A stretch of DNA of 64,000 nucleotides from Acanthosepion esculentum (GCA_964036315.1 OZ038479.1:56351246-56415245), one strand, 5' to 3'. Positions 11,758-23,939 are shown, counted from the stretch's first letter. The notes: a model not told the origin generated them from the letters alone. A program made the numbers and translations.

Positions 11758-12476
11758 CACCCCATGCAAGACAGTAAAACCACTAAGACACTAGGGGTTA
11801 CTGGGTGTAGAAGAATTAGGAACAGAAAAATTAATGAGTGGAAAGAGTAGTTAGGAGGACAGTGGATACTGATTGCCCTTGCATTTAAATTTTTGCAGAT
11901 TAAATTTAGCTGGAAAGTATAGAGCCTGAAGAGAGTTCCACAAGGGAGAAATGTGAAAAAAGAAACTGTTAAACGTTGTTGCAAATTTAAGTGAAAGAAA
12001 ATTTTAAATGAAAGATATTTCATTTTCCATAAAGTACATTGTACTTGTATATTGTGTATTATTCTTTTCAACTCAAACGGAAATTATTTAATATAAACTT
12101 AATTTTTCTTGGCTCCTGCATTATTGTGTCCTTGTGCTGGCATAAAAAAAGCCTTAATATTTGCAAACATATCTTCAAGTGTATTGATATCCAAAGAAAA
12201 AGAAATAAAACATGTAGATAGAAAACTATTACATTTTTTTAATACATCTTTCAGATAGAACCATTTATATATAGGACAAAGTTTGATAGGTGACAGTCTT
12301 GTTTCACAGTCTGTCACCTAACTGCAATGTATTTGATCTTTTCTGACTACTGTATTAATTTGTTCCTGTGCCTATCTAAACTAGCCTTTCTATATAACAT
12401 CTATTACAAAAATAAACTAATTTGTGTATTATTCACTGTCTCAGTTAATATATCTTTTATTACTTTTTCTTCACAG

Positions 12477-13655
12477 ATGTCTTGACTGAACAGAAATTTC
12501 ATCATATGCATACAGACTGTTGTTATTGGGAGTTGAAATGAAAAAAAAAAATTCTGGACTGTTCACCAAAAACAGAGAAAGATATGTTGTAATCTTCATA
12601 TAAAAGTTATGTATCTACAGTTTCAAAAGAAGAAGTGAATATTCAGTGGTAAGAAATCATAGACTTGTATAATGTGTTGTCTATTCAATAAAAAAACAAT
12701 ATTACACAGGAATAAACATTAGACAGAAGCCGTATTCTGGTGAAGTTTGTAAACCTTTGAAGTGTATTCAGATTTACTGTGCCATATGGAAAGAGACACT
12801 GAAGAGAAACCATATTCTTGTGAAATATGTGGGTCTGTCTTTGTGCAAACATCTCTATTGATGAAACATATGCACAAACACAGAGGAGAAAAAACATATT
12901 ATTGTGAAGTTTGTGGATCCACATTTTTACTGAAATCACATTTGGTGAACCATATGAGAAAACACACAGGAGAGAAACCATATTACTGTGAAATCTGTGG
13001 ATCTGCATTTTCAAGGCAGTCAAATTTAGTATGCCATATGCGAACACACACTGGAGAGAAACCATATTCTTGTGAAATTTGTGGATTCGCGTTTTCACGG
13101 AAGTCAAATTTGGCTCCCCATATGCGTACACACACAGGAGAAAAACCATATTCTTGTGAAGTTTGTGGATCTGTATTTTCATTGAAGAAACTTTTGGTGA
13201 GACATATGTACACACACACAGGAGAAAAACCATATTCTTGTGAAGTTTGTGGAACTGCATTTTCCCAGAAGTCACATTTAGTGGGCCATATGCGAACACA
13301 CACTGGAGAGAAACCATATGCATGTGAAGATTGTACATCTTCATTTTCTGTCAAGTCACTTTTGTTGCGCCATATGCTAATACACACAGGGGAGAAACCA
13401 TATTCTTGTGAGGTTTGTGGTTTTGCATTTTCTCGAAAGTCACATTTGATACCCCATATGCGAAAACACACTGGAGAGAAACCATATTCTTGTGAAGTTT
13501 GTAAATCTGCATTTTCCCAGAAGTCAAATTTGGTGATCCATATGCGGATTCACACTGGAGAGAAACCATATTCTTGTGAAATATGTGGATCTGCATTTTC
13601 TAGGAATTCACAGCTAAAAAATCACAAGCAAACACATCCTGGTTATACACTTTAG
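12477..13655 (+). CDS. ZNF gene B terminal exon: ten-finger C2H2 protein
   Basis: The exon follows the acceptor at 12475-12476. The open frame extends upstream to a GTG at 12762; the first in-frame ATG is 12786 and is the likelier start, giving about 289 residues. Ten complete C2H2 fingers follow, nearly all with HTGEKPY linkers, ending at TAG 13653-13655 after HPGYTL. Helix residues -1/2/3/6 in order are QSLK, LSHN, RSNC, RSNP, LKLR, QSHG, VSLR, RSHP, QSNI and RSQN. Finger 7 ([10 protein letters not shown]) differs most from the consensus. Just upstream (12720-12785) is a dead finger whose first Cys is Gly and whose frame is shifted. The role is inferred as sequence-specific DNA binding in the nucleus; the target is unknown and no effector domain is visible. 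Confidence 0.87.
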
Positions 13656-13861
13656 TCCTGTGAATCAATAATTTTTATTAAAAAAAGGTAAAAAAATTAC
13701 AAAATTGGTAAAACATTAATGCAATATGTGAATAGGACAACTCATTATATTAAATTTTGAGGATATATTTTTAAAGATAAATGAAATAAAATCAATATTT
13801 TCAAGAATCAAGTAAATATGAAATTTGATTTATTTCTTATAAAAATATTAGTATGTGTTAA
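13656..13861 (+). other. 3' flank of gene B with polyadenylation-like block
   Basis: The block 'gaaataaaatcaatattttcaagaatcaagtaaatatgaaatttgattta' at 13785-13835 is shared with 34066-34118 downstream of gene C and with 15635-15695. It contains AAATAAAA and is a candidate polyadenylation region. Confidence 0.45.
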
Positions 13862-14153
13862 CATACTGTATATACTTGTGTATAAGCTAATTTCACGTAT
13901 CGTGCTACCTCAGAATTAAAAAAAAAATGTGAAGAAAAACTTTACCTACATATAATGCAGGTAAAGTTTTTCTTCACATTTTATTTTCTTCACATTTTAT
14001 TTTCTTCACATTTTATTTTCTTCACATTTTTTCACTGAAAATGCATGATTTTTAACCTCTTCACAAAAATAACCTGTGTATAGTGTGACTCCCTTTTTTG
14101 CATAAAAAAACTGATCATAAAAACAAGGACTATACTTGAGTATATACAGTGTG
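13862..14153. mobile_element. MITE-like element with internal hairpin and 16-bp tandem repeat
   Basis: The ends are imperfect terminal inverted repeats: CATACTGTATATACTTGTGT at the left, matched by ACTTGAGTATATACAGTGTG at the right. Inside, 13926-13951 and 13955-13980 form a hairpin of 26-bp arms with one mismatch. Directly after it a 16-bp unit, ATTTTATTTTCTTCAC, repeats about three to four times (13978-14025). There is no coding capacity, so it is a non-autonomous DNA transposon by structure. The family is not identified. Confidence 0.6.
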
Positions 14154-15600
14154 TGAGATATTTTTGAAAAGTTAAGCTCATTTTTGAAAATTGAAGACTA
14201 AATATTGAAATGCCTGAATGGTATCCATCACAATTTTATTATCTGTGCAATTTTAGGTAAACTTGGACCTTTGTGCCCTCTAAAAACTGTTTCAAGAGGA
14301 TGCTTTTTCCATTGACACTGCTATTATTTTAACTACCTTCACTCATCAGCAACATTTCTTGTTTGGAAAAGCAATGATTAGAATTGTAATAAAACTTAAA
14401 CATATGAAAGTGAATTTATACATTTTCTTTGTTCTTGAGAATTTACAACAAAAATAAAAATTATATTGTTCATTGGAACAACATTGATTAAAACTTTATA
14501 AAATGGTAAATAATATAAATTTTCTCATAGTTGGTTTGCATTATTTAATAATTTAGTAAATGTTTATAAATTTATGAGTAAAAAATTGTTTTCATATATA
14601 TTTCTTTATATATTGGTAAATGATTCATATTACATTGCATTAGTTTTAACTGGATTTGTTTTTAGCAGTAAGTATAAAATTCTTCTTGTAAATAAACAAT
14701 CTAGTATATAAATTGTAACAATAGAAAAAATGGCTTACCTCTAAGATGAAGACAGATTCAGACGTGTCTCACATGTAAAATATTCCCAAAAAGGAAATGG
14801 CAACTTCATGAGTTGTATATTTAAAATATAGATCTTGGAATTTGGTAGACTTTTGTGAGAATCTATGTTATGCAAATTTTTACTGTCACTTAATCTATAA
14901 AAATAGTATAAAAATGCAACAGAAGTAGAAGTGTGACCACTGTAGTGAACAGGAGACACATGTTGTTGGGTTGTTTGACTGACACTACTCTGCTGGTTGA
15001 AGAAAACGGATTAGGGAAATTTATTACAAGCCAGAAGAAACTGGCTACATAAATAGTTTTTATTTTTGTTGTAAACTCTGAAGAGCAAAAACAAATTTCA
15101 TCATATGTTTTGGTTTTATTATAATTCTAATCAATGCTTTTTAAAACAATAAACATTGCCATGGAGTGAAGATAGTTAAAATAATAGCAGTGTCAGTGGA
15201 AAAACTGTCTTTTTGATACCCCATTTTTTGAGGGTTCAAATTTGCTGAATATTAATTGTCAAAATTCCATTAACCCTGTAATTCTTAAGCTAAATTTTTC
15301 TTCTGTAGTTATTCAGCTGTAAAAAATATACAACATTTTCTTACTGCAGTTATTATCCATTGATTAATTTCATTAAATATAGACATCTAACCACAGCTAT
15401 AACATACTTTTCCTTATTCATAATTCCTGTTTATATTTTTAACACCTTGTTAAGGACGAAAAAGGTGTACAAACAAGACAAGAAGCCATTTTTTTTATTT
15501 ACACATAGCTGGTTGTAGAAGAAATGGCTGTATGTCTGCATATTCCTTTAGTGCAGGGCAGTGCAAGATTTATGCATCCAAATACAAACAGGACAAATCA
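14154..15600. other. AT-rich stretch with an inverted pair of a short repeat
   Basis: 14285-14390 and 15120-15245 carry the same module in opposite orientation ('ttaaaacaataaacattgcc...gtgaagatagttaaaataatagcagtgtc'). No gene is recognised between them. Confidence 0.5.
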
Positions 15601-15900
15601 ATGTATTAAAATTTTAGGATTTTTTTGTATATGAATGGAATAACATCTACATTTTCAAGAATCAGATAAATATGAATTTTGATTCATTTTATGTAAACAA
15701 AATATTTTCTAAGAAACATTCCTTTTCAGGTTCTTTAATAAAATAGATTAAAACACTTGAGATATTAGTGCAAAGTTAACACAAACTATCTCAGCCAGAA
15801 TTTCATTTCACTGATTCAGTTTTCCATATTGCTTTCTGTTAAGCCATGAAGCCCTCTTATATTTGGTGTGAGGAAGCCTTTACAACTGTTAATTTTAGTC
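15600..15900 (+). repeat. ZNF-flank repeat copy
   Basis: It contains the full series also seen at 2620-3060: 'ttttcaagaatcag', 'aacattccttttcag', 'aataaaatag', 'ttagtgcaaag', 'atctcagccagaattt', 'gccatgaagcc'. It is the best-preserved copy in the window. Confidence 0.65.
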
Positions 15901-17500
15901 TGATTGTATCACAGCATACTGTTAGATGGTATTTTCAGAGATTTTATATATTTTGAACGTGTTTCTTTTTTTTCATGGTTATTATATAACCTTTTTTGTT
16001 AAGTAGTTTTCTTTTTGTGAACGACAAATATTTAAAGGAATTTTAAAAAAGATTAAAATTTTCAACTTTGTTTTTTTTTTATCTGACCTTAATGAATTAG
16101 TAAAAACATCAGAGTTTCCTACTTAAACTGAATGCATAGCTGCACAGAATATGGTAATCAGTTTTCTTGGAAATGCAAAAGCATTTAATGAGGCCAGTAG
16201 GTTGTCTTAAAAAATGCTAGCTTTTTCTGCGTCTGATTGCAAATCTACCCAAGGTGATTGCAGTGAGTGACTTTCTGAGAGATTCATTTCATTCTTTTGC
16301 AAGCTATTTTGTCGAGACAAGCCCACATGTGCTTGAATGACTCAAAGAAACCGGGCCTATTTGCAGATTAGTGTGAGATCAAAGAACACATTCTGAGCTA
16401 CAAAGCCTGCACTGTGCATCAGCAACTTTGCTAGAAGTCAGATGCTGCGACAGAAGTCTTATGTAAAAAAAAAAAATTTTTGGACTTTAAATACATGATT
16501 TTATTTTGAAAAATATTAAATTTTGGCATTAAATGACCCAATGGGTAGATATGCTGTAAACCAAACCAAACCAAACCAGATGTACAAATAAAGCAAGCCC
16601 TATGAACTGCTTTTGTGACAGACAAGTTTATTTCCTCCAAGCAATTTTTGGCTCACTGTCTGTGCCCTGGAGAGTTTAACCATATATATCTTGCAGGCCT
16701 GTGAAAGCTTGCTTCATTGTTTGCAGGGAATATTGGATCATGGTTGGGTATGTGCTTTTGTGGTGTGACTGCTGAATCACACACTGTGAGCATCATCAAG
16801 GATGGACGAGATGACTGTATGTCAATTGCAATTATAAAGGCTGAAACAACAATTGAAGGACCAGTCACAGCATTTACACATGCAGTTAAATCCATTCTTT
16901 AGAGGTTCTCTTTTACAACCGATGCTAACAAGTAGAACTTCTCACATATGCAACTGCATTTCATAGTCACCTAGTCGAAGATGCTTTAGGGGACTTTGCT
17001 TCCAATGTGCGTACATCCCTGCAGGCAACAGTAGAATTAAGAGATACCATTGCTGTGTTAAAAGACATTTTTTAATCATCTTGCTCCAAACAAGGTAATA
17101 AAACCACTAAGATGCAATGGGTTAATGAATGTCAGAGAATATGAGAATAAAAACATAAGGAGAGAGAACAACATTTCTCTTTTATGGCGAACAGGTCCCA
17201 TTTCAGTATCAGGTCATATATTGATTTGCAAGACGGGGGAGTATAGTCAAATTCTAGTAGGTTCTTGGATCCTTTCTCTTCAACTGTGACACACACACAC
17301 ACACACACAGGTTCATCCAAATTGACCTCAGCTGATTTACAATCAAAGCAAAAAGGGTGTAATTACCAACAATACATTTCATCTGTACTTGAAGGCATAC
17401 AATTGTGTTAAAAATGTTTATATTTCAGCCTTAAATAACTCATAGAGGTGTTGATATGCTGCTAAACGAAATCAACCAACCAACTTGGAAGGGTCTTGTT
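15901..17500. other. Intergenic stretch with short repeats
   Basis: 16544-16578 (AACCA repeats) and 17452-17488 (ACCAACCAAC) share 'gatatgctg(c)taaac(c/g)aaa' and resemble 3' tails of retroposons. A (CA)n microsatellite is at 17289-17309. The frame at 16717-16902 has no domain I recognise. Confidence 0.4.
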
Positions 17501-17504
17501 GTCG

Positions 17505-18150
17505 GAATCCCCACTTTTGTTGCGCGGTTAACATTTAACAGCTCCAGGAACATTTGTCCTGCAAACAATATTTGGCAGATTCATGTGAGTCCAGGCAAAA
17601 ATGAGACAAGACATGGAATTTAAACAAGTATTAATAAATATAATAAACGGACGTATTATAAAATGAGAAATGAAGTTCAAGCTGTAGTGTTCAAAGCAAC
17701 CTGCAGTATCTGAAGAGGATGTCTTGGTGCTACCAAAGTCAAGAGGGAAAAGAGGGAGAGTTTTTCACATCTCATGTGGCTGTTATTATCATCAGAAGGC
17801 AGTAATTCAATATCTTGCTGCTTGTGATTAAGGGTGGAAGAGTTTGGAAATTTTCAAGAAAAAAGAATTTCAACATATGGTAGACTTATAAAATGAACAA
17901 CATAAGTCACATAAGTAAAAAAAAAATTGGTAAAGTTTAACCTTTGTGCCTGCAAAAAAAAGGGTGCATTTTTGTGGGAATCACCACTTTTGTTGTATGG
18001 TGTGCTCATTTTTTAGTTAACATGGCTCCTGGAACATTTAACCTGCACACAATATTTGGCAGACTCATGTGAGTCTGGGTAAAATTATGAAACACAGAAT
18101 ACAGAATTTAAAACAAATGACAATGCACATTATTAAAAAAGGGAATTATA
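17505..18150 (+). repeat. Direct duplication of about 150 bp
   Basis: 17515-17650 and 17975-18130 share 'ccacttttgttg', 'caatatttggcaga(c/t)tcatgtgagtc' and 'ggaatttaaa(a)caa', separated by about 320 bp of unrelated sequence. No coding function is recognised. Confidence 0.6.
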
Positions 18151-18383
18151 TGTGTACACAATTGGAATCTAGGAAAAAGTCATTAAAACTAGCTATAGGA
18201 TTGTGCTTGCTTGTTTGTGTGCATGTGTGTGATACATGTACGTATATGTGTGTGTGTGAGTTCAGTCGTCAAATCAACCTGAGGTAAAGAATATGTGCAA
18301 GTGAACATTCTCATCTACAAGTTACTACATCTGGTGCAGGTAAAATAGATCCCTGTACCACTCCAGTAAGTACCTGACTCCTC

Positions 18384-18832
18384 ATGCTATCCTCTACCTT
18401 TACAAAAGCCAGATCAGGATGCAGGCGTACTGTTGTGATATTTGGGCAGGAGCTGCCCAGTCCTCCCTTTCCAGTCTTGATAGAGTTGAAACGTGTCTCC
18501 AAGTCCTTCTGGATGACAAGTTATTTTCCACCTTCCAACCTCTCTCTCACAGAAAGGATGTGGCACTATTGCTACTTCCATAGAAAGTGCTCTGATGAAC
18601 TACATTCCTTGTTTCTGCCAGGTCTGTCACAGCTAAGATCTGCCATACCACTTACATTGTACCAAACCATCCACATTCCATTAGTGAGAAATAAGTTGCA
18701 CTTCAACAGCTTCTTCCGGCAAATCAGTGCTCTATGGAAAAGACTCCCAAGAGGATATTTTCACAATCACTACACTCTTAACCTGTTCAAGTCTAGAGTT
18801 AACCATTATCTTCCCCTCTTATCCATATAAAC
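18384..18832 (+). pseudogene. CR1/L2-type LINE: C-terminal end of ORF2 reverse transcriptase
   Basis: The 148-residue frame carries the typical end of CR1/L2/Jockey-group ORF2 proteins. It has a CSDELHSLFLPG motif, then KLHFNSFFRQISALWKRLPR, then NLFKSRVNHYL before the stop. The catalytic YADD part is absent, so this is a 5'-truncated insertion, normal for LINEs. The flanking ~300 bp after it may be its 3' UTR; a simple-repeat tail was not identified. Confidence 0.7.
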
Positions 18833-19744
18833 TACCCCTTAACATAAACCTCTATCTCAAGTTGCCCCCAGGCCTTGTACAGGGTGAACCTTACTGTTAA
18901 TGTTGTAGTTATTGCCCTTGCCTTTTGGTTGTTGTTTAGTGCCATCAGGTGATGGTTCTATACAATTCTGGCAGCCATATTGAAAATGTTTCATTTGTTC
19001 AGTTATCAATATTCAGATTAACAAGAGGATTACCTGATTGCAGATGCAATGGATTCATTAAGGATTAACAAATGGTAGCAGAGCACAGTTGATCTGCAAC
19101 AAAAATTAAGTGAATTTCCTTTTCTATTTTTCTGTTACTTTTAGAGTTTTGTGACTAACACTTATAATTTATGTAAGAATGAATAAATCTAATACATGTT
19201 CTTTCAAATGGCTTCCAAGGCTAGACAGTGAATCTGCCTATGAACAATGGAAGAAAAGCTTACATATTTGAAGTAGGTTGACAGACCTTCCAAAACCAAA
19301 ACAGTACCTATCTTTAAGTGGATGGGCCAGAGCTGCCTCTCCTGATATAGACAGTGAAGATTTGGAGACTGAGACAGGTGTGGACACTATCATCCAAAAT
19401 CTGGATGAATTATTTCTGCCAGATAAAGGGAGACAGTAATTTGTTGTGTTTAATAATTTGTGCAACTTGCATAGAGCAGCAGAAATAGAAAAGACTTTCT
19501 GATTGATTTTGACCACATCTACTTTAAGTTTATACAGGAAAACATGGCTCTTCCAGACCCAGTAATGGCATTTATGCTCCTTTCATCTGTAAACCTTCAT
19601 GAGAAGGATGCACATTTAATAATGTCAGCATTGAAGGAAGTGTCTTTCAAAAAGAATTTTGATCAAAACAAAATGGCTTCCATTGTTATTGGAGGATTCT
19701 TTTAAGGTTGGATAACCATTTGTGGTGCTCAAAAAAAATACTAT

Positions 19745-20265
19745 CTGCAATTGCTTTTGCCTTTTGTCCGACTTGTTTAAGATAACTAACAACTGCATGA
19801 AGTGTGTCTAAGGCTTTTATTTGTCAAAACATACTATTGCAGCTGTGAAAACTGCAAATAATTAAAGATATTAACAAGTGTGCAAATACAAAATAATACA
19901 AAATATCATTTACAAACATTCAAAAAATATCAATAATACATCTCAAAGCCACGTGTAGCACACAGCAATAGCAAAAAAATTATATATAAGAGGTGTGTAT
20001 AGCACAAATGACTGACTGCTAACATCTAACAATTAAGGCATAAAATACTTTCTGCAGAAATCCGCATTTTCACCCACTTGTGGGAAAACGCCATAAAATA
20101 CATGTACGTACAAACATTCACCAAAATACAAACTCTTTACGTTCACACATAAACCCAAATGTTGCTGTCTTTGTCACTTGTAAATTTGTTGTTTAATACA
20201 TATATTTGTTGATATATATATATCAGGCTTGTTTGTTTTTTTTACATCTTCAGTTGGACTCAACC
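19745..20265. other. Unidentified insertion inside the copia relic
   Basis: This AT-rich segment interrupts the integrase region between the core scrap and the C-terminal domain and has no counterpart in the second copia copy. It holds short CACA-rich and TATATA tracts. No frame or end structure was recognised. Confidence 0.4.
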
Positions 20266-20353
20266 TGGGTCCACCATGTTCTTGTAGTTGGACCTTCTTC
20301 TAGCAGGAATAAACAGCACATGTTCCTAATTCAACAACTCGCAAACCCACAGG

Positions 20354-20635
20354 GTCTGCTACACTTGAATCTAATGAAAGTATAAGAAGAGCACTAAGGT
20401 GTAATATCCGGGATACTAATATAAAAGATTTAAGAAATGGAGATCAAATATTCTGCAAAAGGAATGATAGCCAAAAATGGCATGGTATTGTAATTGGATG
20501 TTATAGGAAACTATTGTTAGTTTGTCATGGGGGTACATATATCGGAGTTCATGCTTGTTGGTTGGTTAAAGATCCAAATGCTGGTCATGATTCATGTTCA
20601 GACTCTAGTGGTATTTCAAATTACAATGAACAATA
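20354..20635 (+). pseudogene. Copia integrase C-terminal (GKGI-type) fragment
   Basis: The frame reads SIRRALRCNIRD, then NGDQIFCKRNDSQKWHGIVI, then HGGTYIGVHACWLVK and a stop. This order (a 'GD.V..KR....W.GP..VIG' strand, then 'HG..Y.RVH.CRL') is the C-terminal domain of copia/GalEa integrases. It has no start of its own and is part of the disrupted polyprotein. Confidence 0.65.
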
Positions 20636-21125
20636 AAATAATTCTCTGCAAACTCCTTACCCTCCAGAGCAATATAATGATGATGAAGATATCCTTCAAC
20701 CTGTTCCTGAGGAACAAAAGGCTAACATTTCAACGGGATCCAGATGCCCTCTACAAGAAGAGGTTGCTGCATTTGGACCCAGGAAGGGTGGTGTGTCTCT
20801 TCCCAAACCAGGAAATGACATAGAGAACAAGATGGCTTATGATGAAGAAATCTCAGTGGATGAGAATGAAAGTGGTTAGCAAAGCCGGTAAATCCACTGG
20901 AAAAAATACACACATTATGGATGTAGTATTTGAAGGTGAACCTTTCTGGCTGAATTTTGAAAATGCGGTTTCAGAATGGAGGAAAGGCAAGATGGTTGTT
21001 CAGATAGGTAATCTACACTGTTGTCCTATGTGACCAAAATGTAGAGAAAGCCAATGAGGAAGAGATACAGAGCTGCAGAAACAATGGAGTTTTTGTGACA
21101 AACATGTGTTTAAGCTTATTTTATT

Positions 21126-21509
21126 GGTCTCGGTAAAATACCAACCCCCCGTCTGTTTTCCAATAAATATTTTTATTATTATGAAGGCAGGTAATGTTAA
21201 AAATAACAACACACAGATTTAACACAGAAGTTTATTTATTTTCAGTTTCACCATCAATTGTTAAGTAAAATCTTTTCTACCATCAATTGTTATGACAATT
21301 TAAAATCATTTATTCATCATCACTTAGTCAAAGAAATATAAAAGTCTCTGGATATTTTAAATATTTCAAATCCTAAACTTGTCAATACACTTTTTAAGGT
21401 GCAGCCACTGAAGACAACAGTTACAGACCATAGAATCCATATTGTCCTCCCTACACAGCCACTGACGAATATTCTTAGTTCTAAAACACTATATTTACAA
21501 AATAGCCTT
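21126..21509. other. Spacer between copia and Penelope-like relics
   Basis: AT-rich sequence. 'caccatcaattgtta' occurs twice (21249-21263 and 21279-21293). No gene was seen. Confidence 0.4.
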
Positions 21510-21898
21510 GTACATTATTTAGACTATTGTCCTCATCTTTGTCGCCATATTTATTACAACTTCTTCGGGTGGTTGGAATGTCGAACTGAACCCTTTATTT
21601 CACTCACTGGAGTAGACAGTTCTAGTTCCACGTGCCATGTTTTAATGGATGTCAGTTATCTCCTGTAAATTTCCCTCTTAACCAGGTATTGAACTCACAC
21701 TCTTTAGGTCCTGTCACCGGATCTAACCAATGCCTTTATCCACTGTGCCATGTGTCCTTGAGGACATCTATGTATGAATTTCTATGTATTATAAACCTAA
21801 TGTCTTCAGCAATCATTTTTTTTCCAGTGCTCATATTGCAATTTTTTGCTGTTATCATACATGTTTTTACCAGAGCTCATATTGCAACTTTGTTGTTA

Positions 21899-22240
21899 TT
21901 ATCGCTTTTCTCTGGCACTCCTTATTACTGGTTCCCATATTATATTCATTTCTATGCTTGGTCCACTCAGGAGATTTTTGTGGCCTAGCATATGTGCTGA
22001 TTTCTTAAGTTTATGAATTTTCCAGTGGTGTTTCTTGTCTATGATCTCAACCTGATCCCACAGAAGGCAGTGATCTCCATTCTCACTCCATATGTGGTCA
22101 GCCACACCTGATTTTTCCACTTCTCCTTGTGTTACAGCTTTCTGGTGTTCTTGAATCCTTACCCTAAGGGGGCGGCCTGTCTCCCCATTATATTTCTTTC
22201 CCCAGCTGCACGGGATAGCGTACACACAGTCTTTAGTCAT
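21899..22240 (-). pseudogene. PLE GIY-YIG endonuclease domain, duplicated copy
   Basis: A second, near-identical copy of the preceding domain (CVYAIPCSWGKKYNGETGRP, then RIQEHQKAV). It ends in the same IWEPVIRSAREK tail. The join contains a run of about 12 G at 22253-22265 next to GAGGAGAACATGACTAAAG, which is also the start of the first copy. The duplication therefore begins at the C-rich stretch (minus strand) before the domain. Confidence 0.75.
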
Positions 22241-22318
22241 GTTCTCCTCTGTGGGGGGGGGGGGGTCTTACTCCCAAGTGTGTTGAATGTGTATACAAAC
22301 AACACACTTATGTTGTTA

Positions 22319-22666
22319 TTATTGCTTTTCTCTGGCACACCTTATTACTGGTTCCCATATTGTATTCATTTCTATGCTTGGTCCGCTCAGGAGATTTTTG
22401 TGGCCTAGCATATGTGCTGATTCCTTAACTTTATGAATTTTCCAATGGTGTTCTTTGTCTATTATCTCAATCTGATCCCACAGAGGGTGGTGATCTCCCT
22501 TCTCTCTCCATATGTGGTCAGCCACACCTGATTTTTCCACTTCCACTTGTGTTACAGCTTTCTGGTGTTCTCGAAGCCTTACCCTAAGGGGGGGGGGGCG
22601 GCCTGTCTCCCCTTTATATTTCTTTCCACTGCTGCACGGGATAGCGTACACACAGTCTTTAGTCAT
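22319..22666 (-). pseudogene. PLE GIY-YIG endonuclease domain, first copy
   Basis: The frame starts TKDCVYAIPCSSGKKYKGET, giving the GIY (VYAIPC) and YIG (KYKGET) strands. The conserved Arg and His follow in LRVRLREHQKAV, and KSGVADHIW comes after. In PLEs this domain nicks target DNA to prime reverse transcription. This copy lies directly after the linker and would be the original; an extra 'PPP' comes from a G run at 22590-22598. Confidence 0.75.
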
Positions 22667-23312
22667 GTTCTCCTCTATGGGGGGGTCTTACTCGGGAAAG
22701 ATATCTGCGAAGTGTCGTCAAGCTTTTGATGGTTGTCCTGATGTTATATGGACCACAGATCCTTTGTATTTTCTCTGATAACCCCTTCACACAAGGAAGG
22801 CAGACTGTTTTCTGAGTGTTGTTATTCTCCTCTTGTACCCACCTATCCCAGTTTTTGGGGGGCTGCTGCCATGTACCCAGGGTAGTTGTCACATTGTAGG
22901 GTACTACGTATGCTGACCAATTGTTTATTTAATGTCTCTGGGTCGCCACTTATGACTTTTGCTCGGTGTTGTAAGCAGCGGACGATCCCTTTCTTTATGC
23001 TGTATGGATGGTGAGAGTTGAAATTGAGATACTGTCCGGTGAATGTCCGTTTACGGTATACGGATGTCTTGAACCCATGCTCGGTTCAAGATGTTAGAAC
23101 ATCCAGAAATGGGAGTGTGTTGTTACTCTCTTTCTCCATTGTGAACTGTATCGAAGGTCATATTGAGTTCACATGGTCCAGTAAAACCTGAACATCTTCC
23201 TGGTGTGGCCAGAGTATGAAGGTGTCATCTACATAGTTGGCTTTAGAAATATAGATTCTAATGCCATTTCCTCAAAGTATTCCATGTATATATTCGCCAT
23301 TGCTGATGATAA

Positions 23313-23939
23313 TGTAAATAATGAACATAATACCTCATCTCAGAAATATAGACAGATACAAAAATAGTCTTTACCGAAACCGGCAAAATAGCCTCTTCAT
23401 TTATTTTAAGAGGCTGTCGCAGAGGTAATTGCTGATTTTGTTGACTGCTGGAATTTTGCAGTGTTCAAATGTATTTTTCACTATATTTTGAGTGTAAAAT
23501 TAGTAATGTTTTTCCCAAATTTTGTTAATAAATCCTTAAATTTGCTATTCTTTCTTTTAAATATTTAGGAGTGTTGTTTGATTTTTAAATTGTGTTAAAT
23601 TTTCTGCCATGATTTTTCAACTGAAATGTCTGGGCATTGATAAATTTATTGAGTGTTTTTTTTTTATGTCTAAAATAAAAACTTATTGAAGTGTGTAGGA
23701 TTATTTTTTTTGTGTCGTAACTTTAGCTTACGACTATAATTAAAGAAACTGGCATTTCCTTAAAAAGGTGATATTTAATTTAATTTATTAAAAAAAATAA
23801 ATACAAACTGTGTCTTCTTAAAGTTTTTCTTTTCAATTTATTTATTTTTTAGTGGTAGAAGAAAGGATTGATAAGATGACTATTTAAGCCTCGTAAATAA
23901 AATCCTGAGTGACAAGAAAAAAAAAAAAAAATAATAATA
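23313..23939. other. 5' flank of gene C, AT-rich
   Basis: No coding sequence is recognised. A short inverted repeat AGCCTCTT...AAGAGGCT sits at 23390-23415. Confidence 0.4.

Larger units (their letters stand above)
7650..12476 (+). other. Putative intron of ZNF gene B
   Basis: The interval lies between the GTAAGT donor at 7650 and the TTCTTCACAG acceptor at 12475-12476. It contains a second SINE (8105-8387), a transposon-like end near 8395-8527, an AT-rich module at 8838-8930, a (TTTC)n tract near 10682-10709 and several copies of intronic blocks shared with gene C. Long frames around 9630-10280 show no recognisable domain. Confidence 0.45.
19205..21125 (+). mobile_element. Ty1/copia (GalEa-like) retrotransposon, internally deleted
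   Basis: The recognisable parts run in normal order on the plus strand. They are a gag-like segment at about 19205-19655 (YEQWKKSL, LSGWARAASPDI, VDTIIQNLDELFLPD, MALPDPVMAF), then a jump into an integrase core scrap at about 19660-19745, where protease and the GAG-pre-integrase region are missing. After about 520 bp of unrelated sequence come the integrase C-terminus (20354-20635) and the integrase/RT linker (20755-21033). Many stops and frameshifts are present. No LTRs were recognised. Shared segments with the copia relic at 34490-36955 put both in one family. Confidence 0.7.
21510..23312 (-). mobile_element. Penelope-like element copy 1
   Basis: Read on the minus strand the order is: partial reverse transcriptase (23312-22900) with ANIYMEYF, YVDDTFILWPHQEDVQ, LPFLDVL and FNSHHP motifs; a linker with CVKGLSEKIQRI (22892-22680); a GIY-YIG domain (22666-22319); a second GIY-YIG domain (22240-21899); and a 3' region with a tRNA-like segment (about 21780-21690). 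RT followed by GIY-YIG is diagnostic of Penelope-like elements. It is 5'-truncated and has in-frame stops in the RT. The 3' regions of both PLE copies match, so the tRNA-like part belongs to the element. Confidence 0.8.

Noticed and set aside
12685..13596. Long minus-strand frames (up to 219 codons) over the gene B finger exon, and similar ones over A, C and D
   Set aside because: They are reverse-complement shadows of the 84-bp finger period; their repeats mirror the finger codons and show no independent domain.
16653..16902. Paired frames on both strands (61 and 80 codons)
   Set aside because: No recognisable domain; frames on opposite strands of the same interval with no transcript signals.
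22127..22778. Plus-strand frames over PLE copy 1
   Set aside because: Shadows of the minus-strand GIY-YIG domains.
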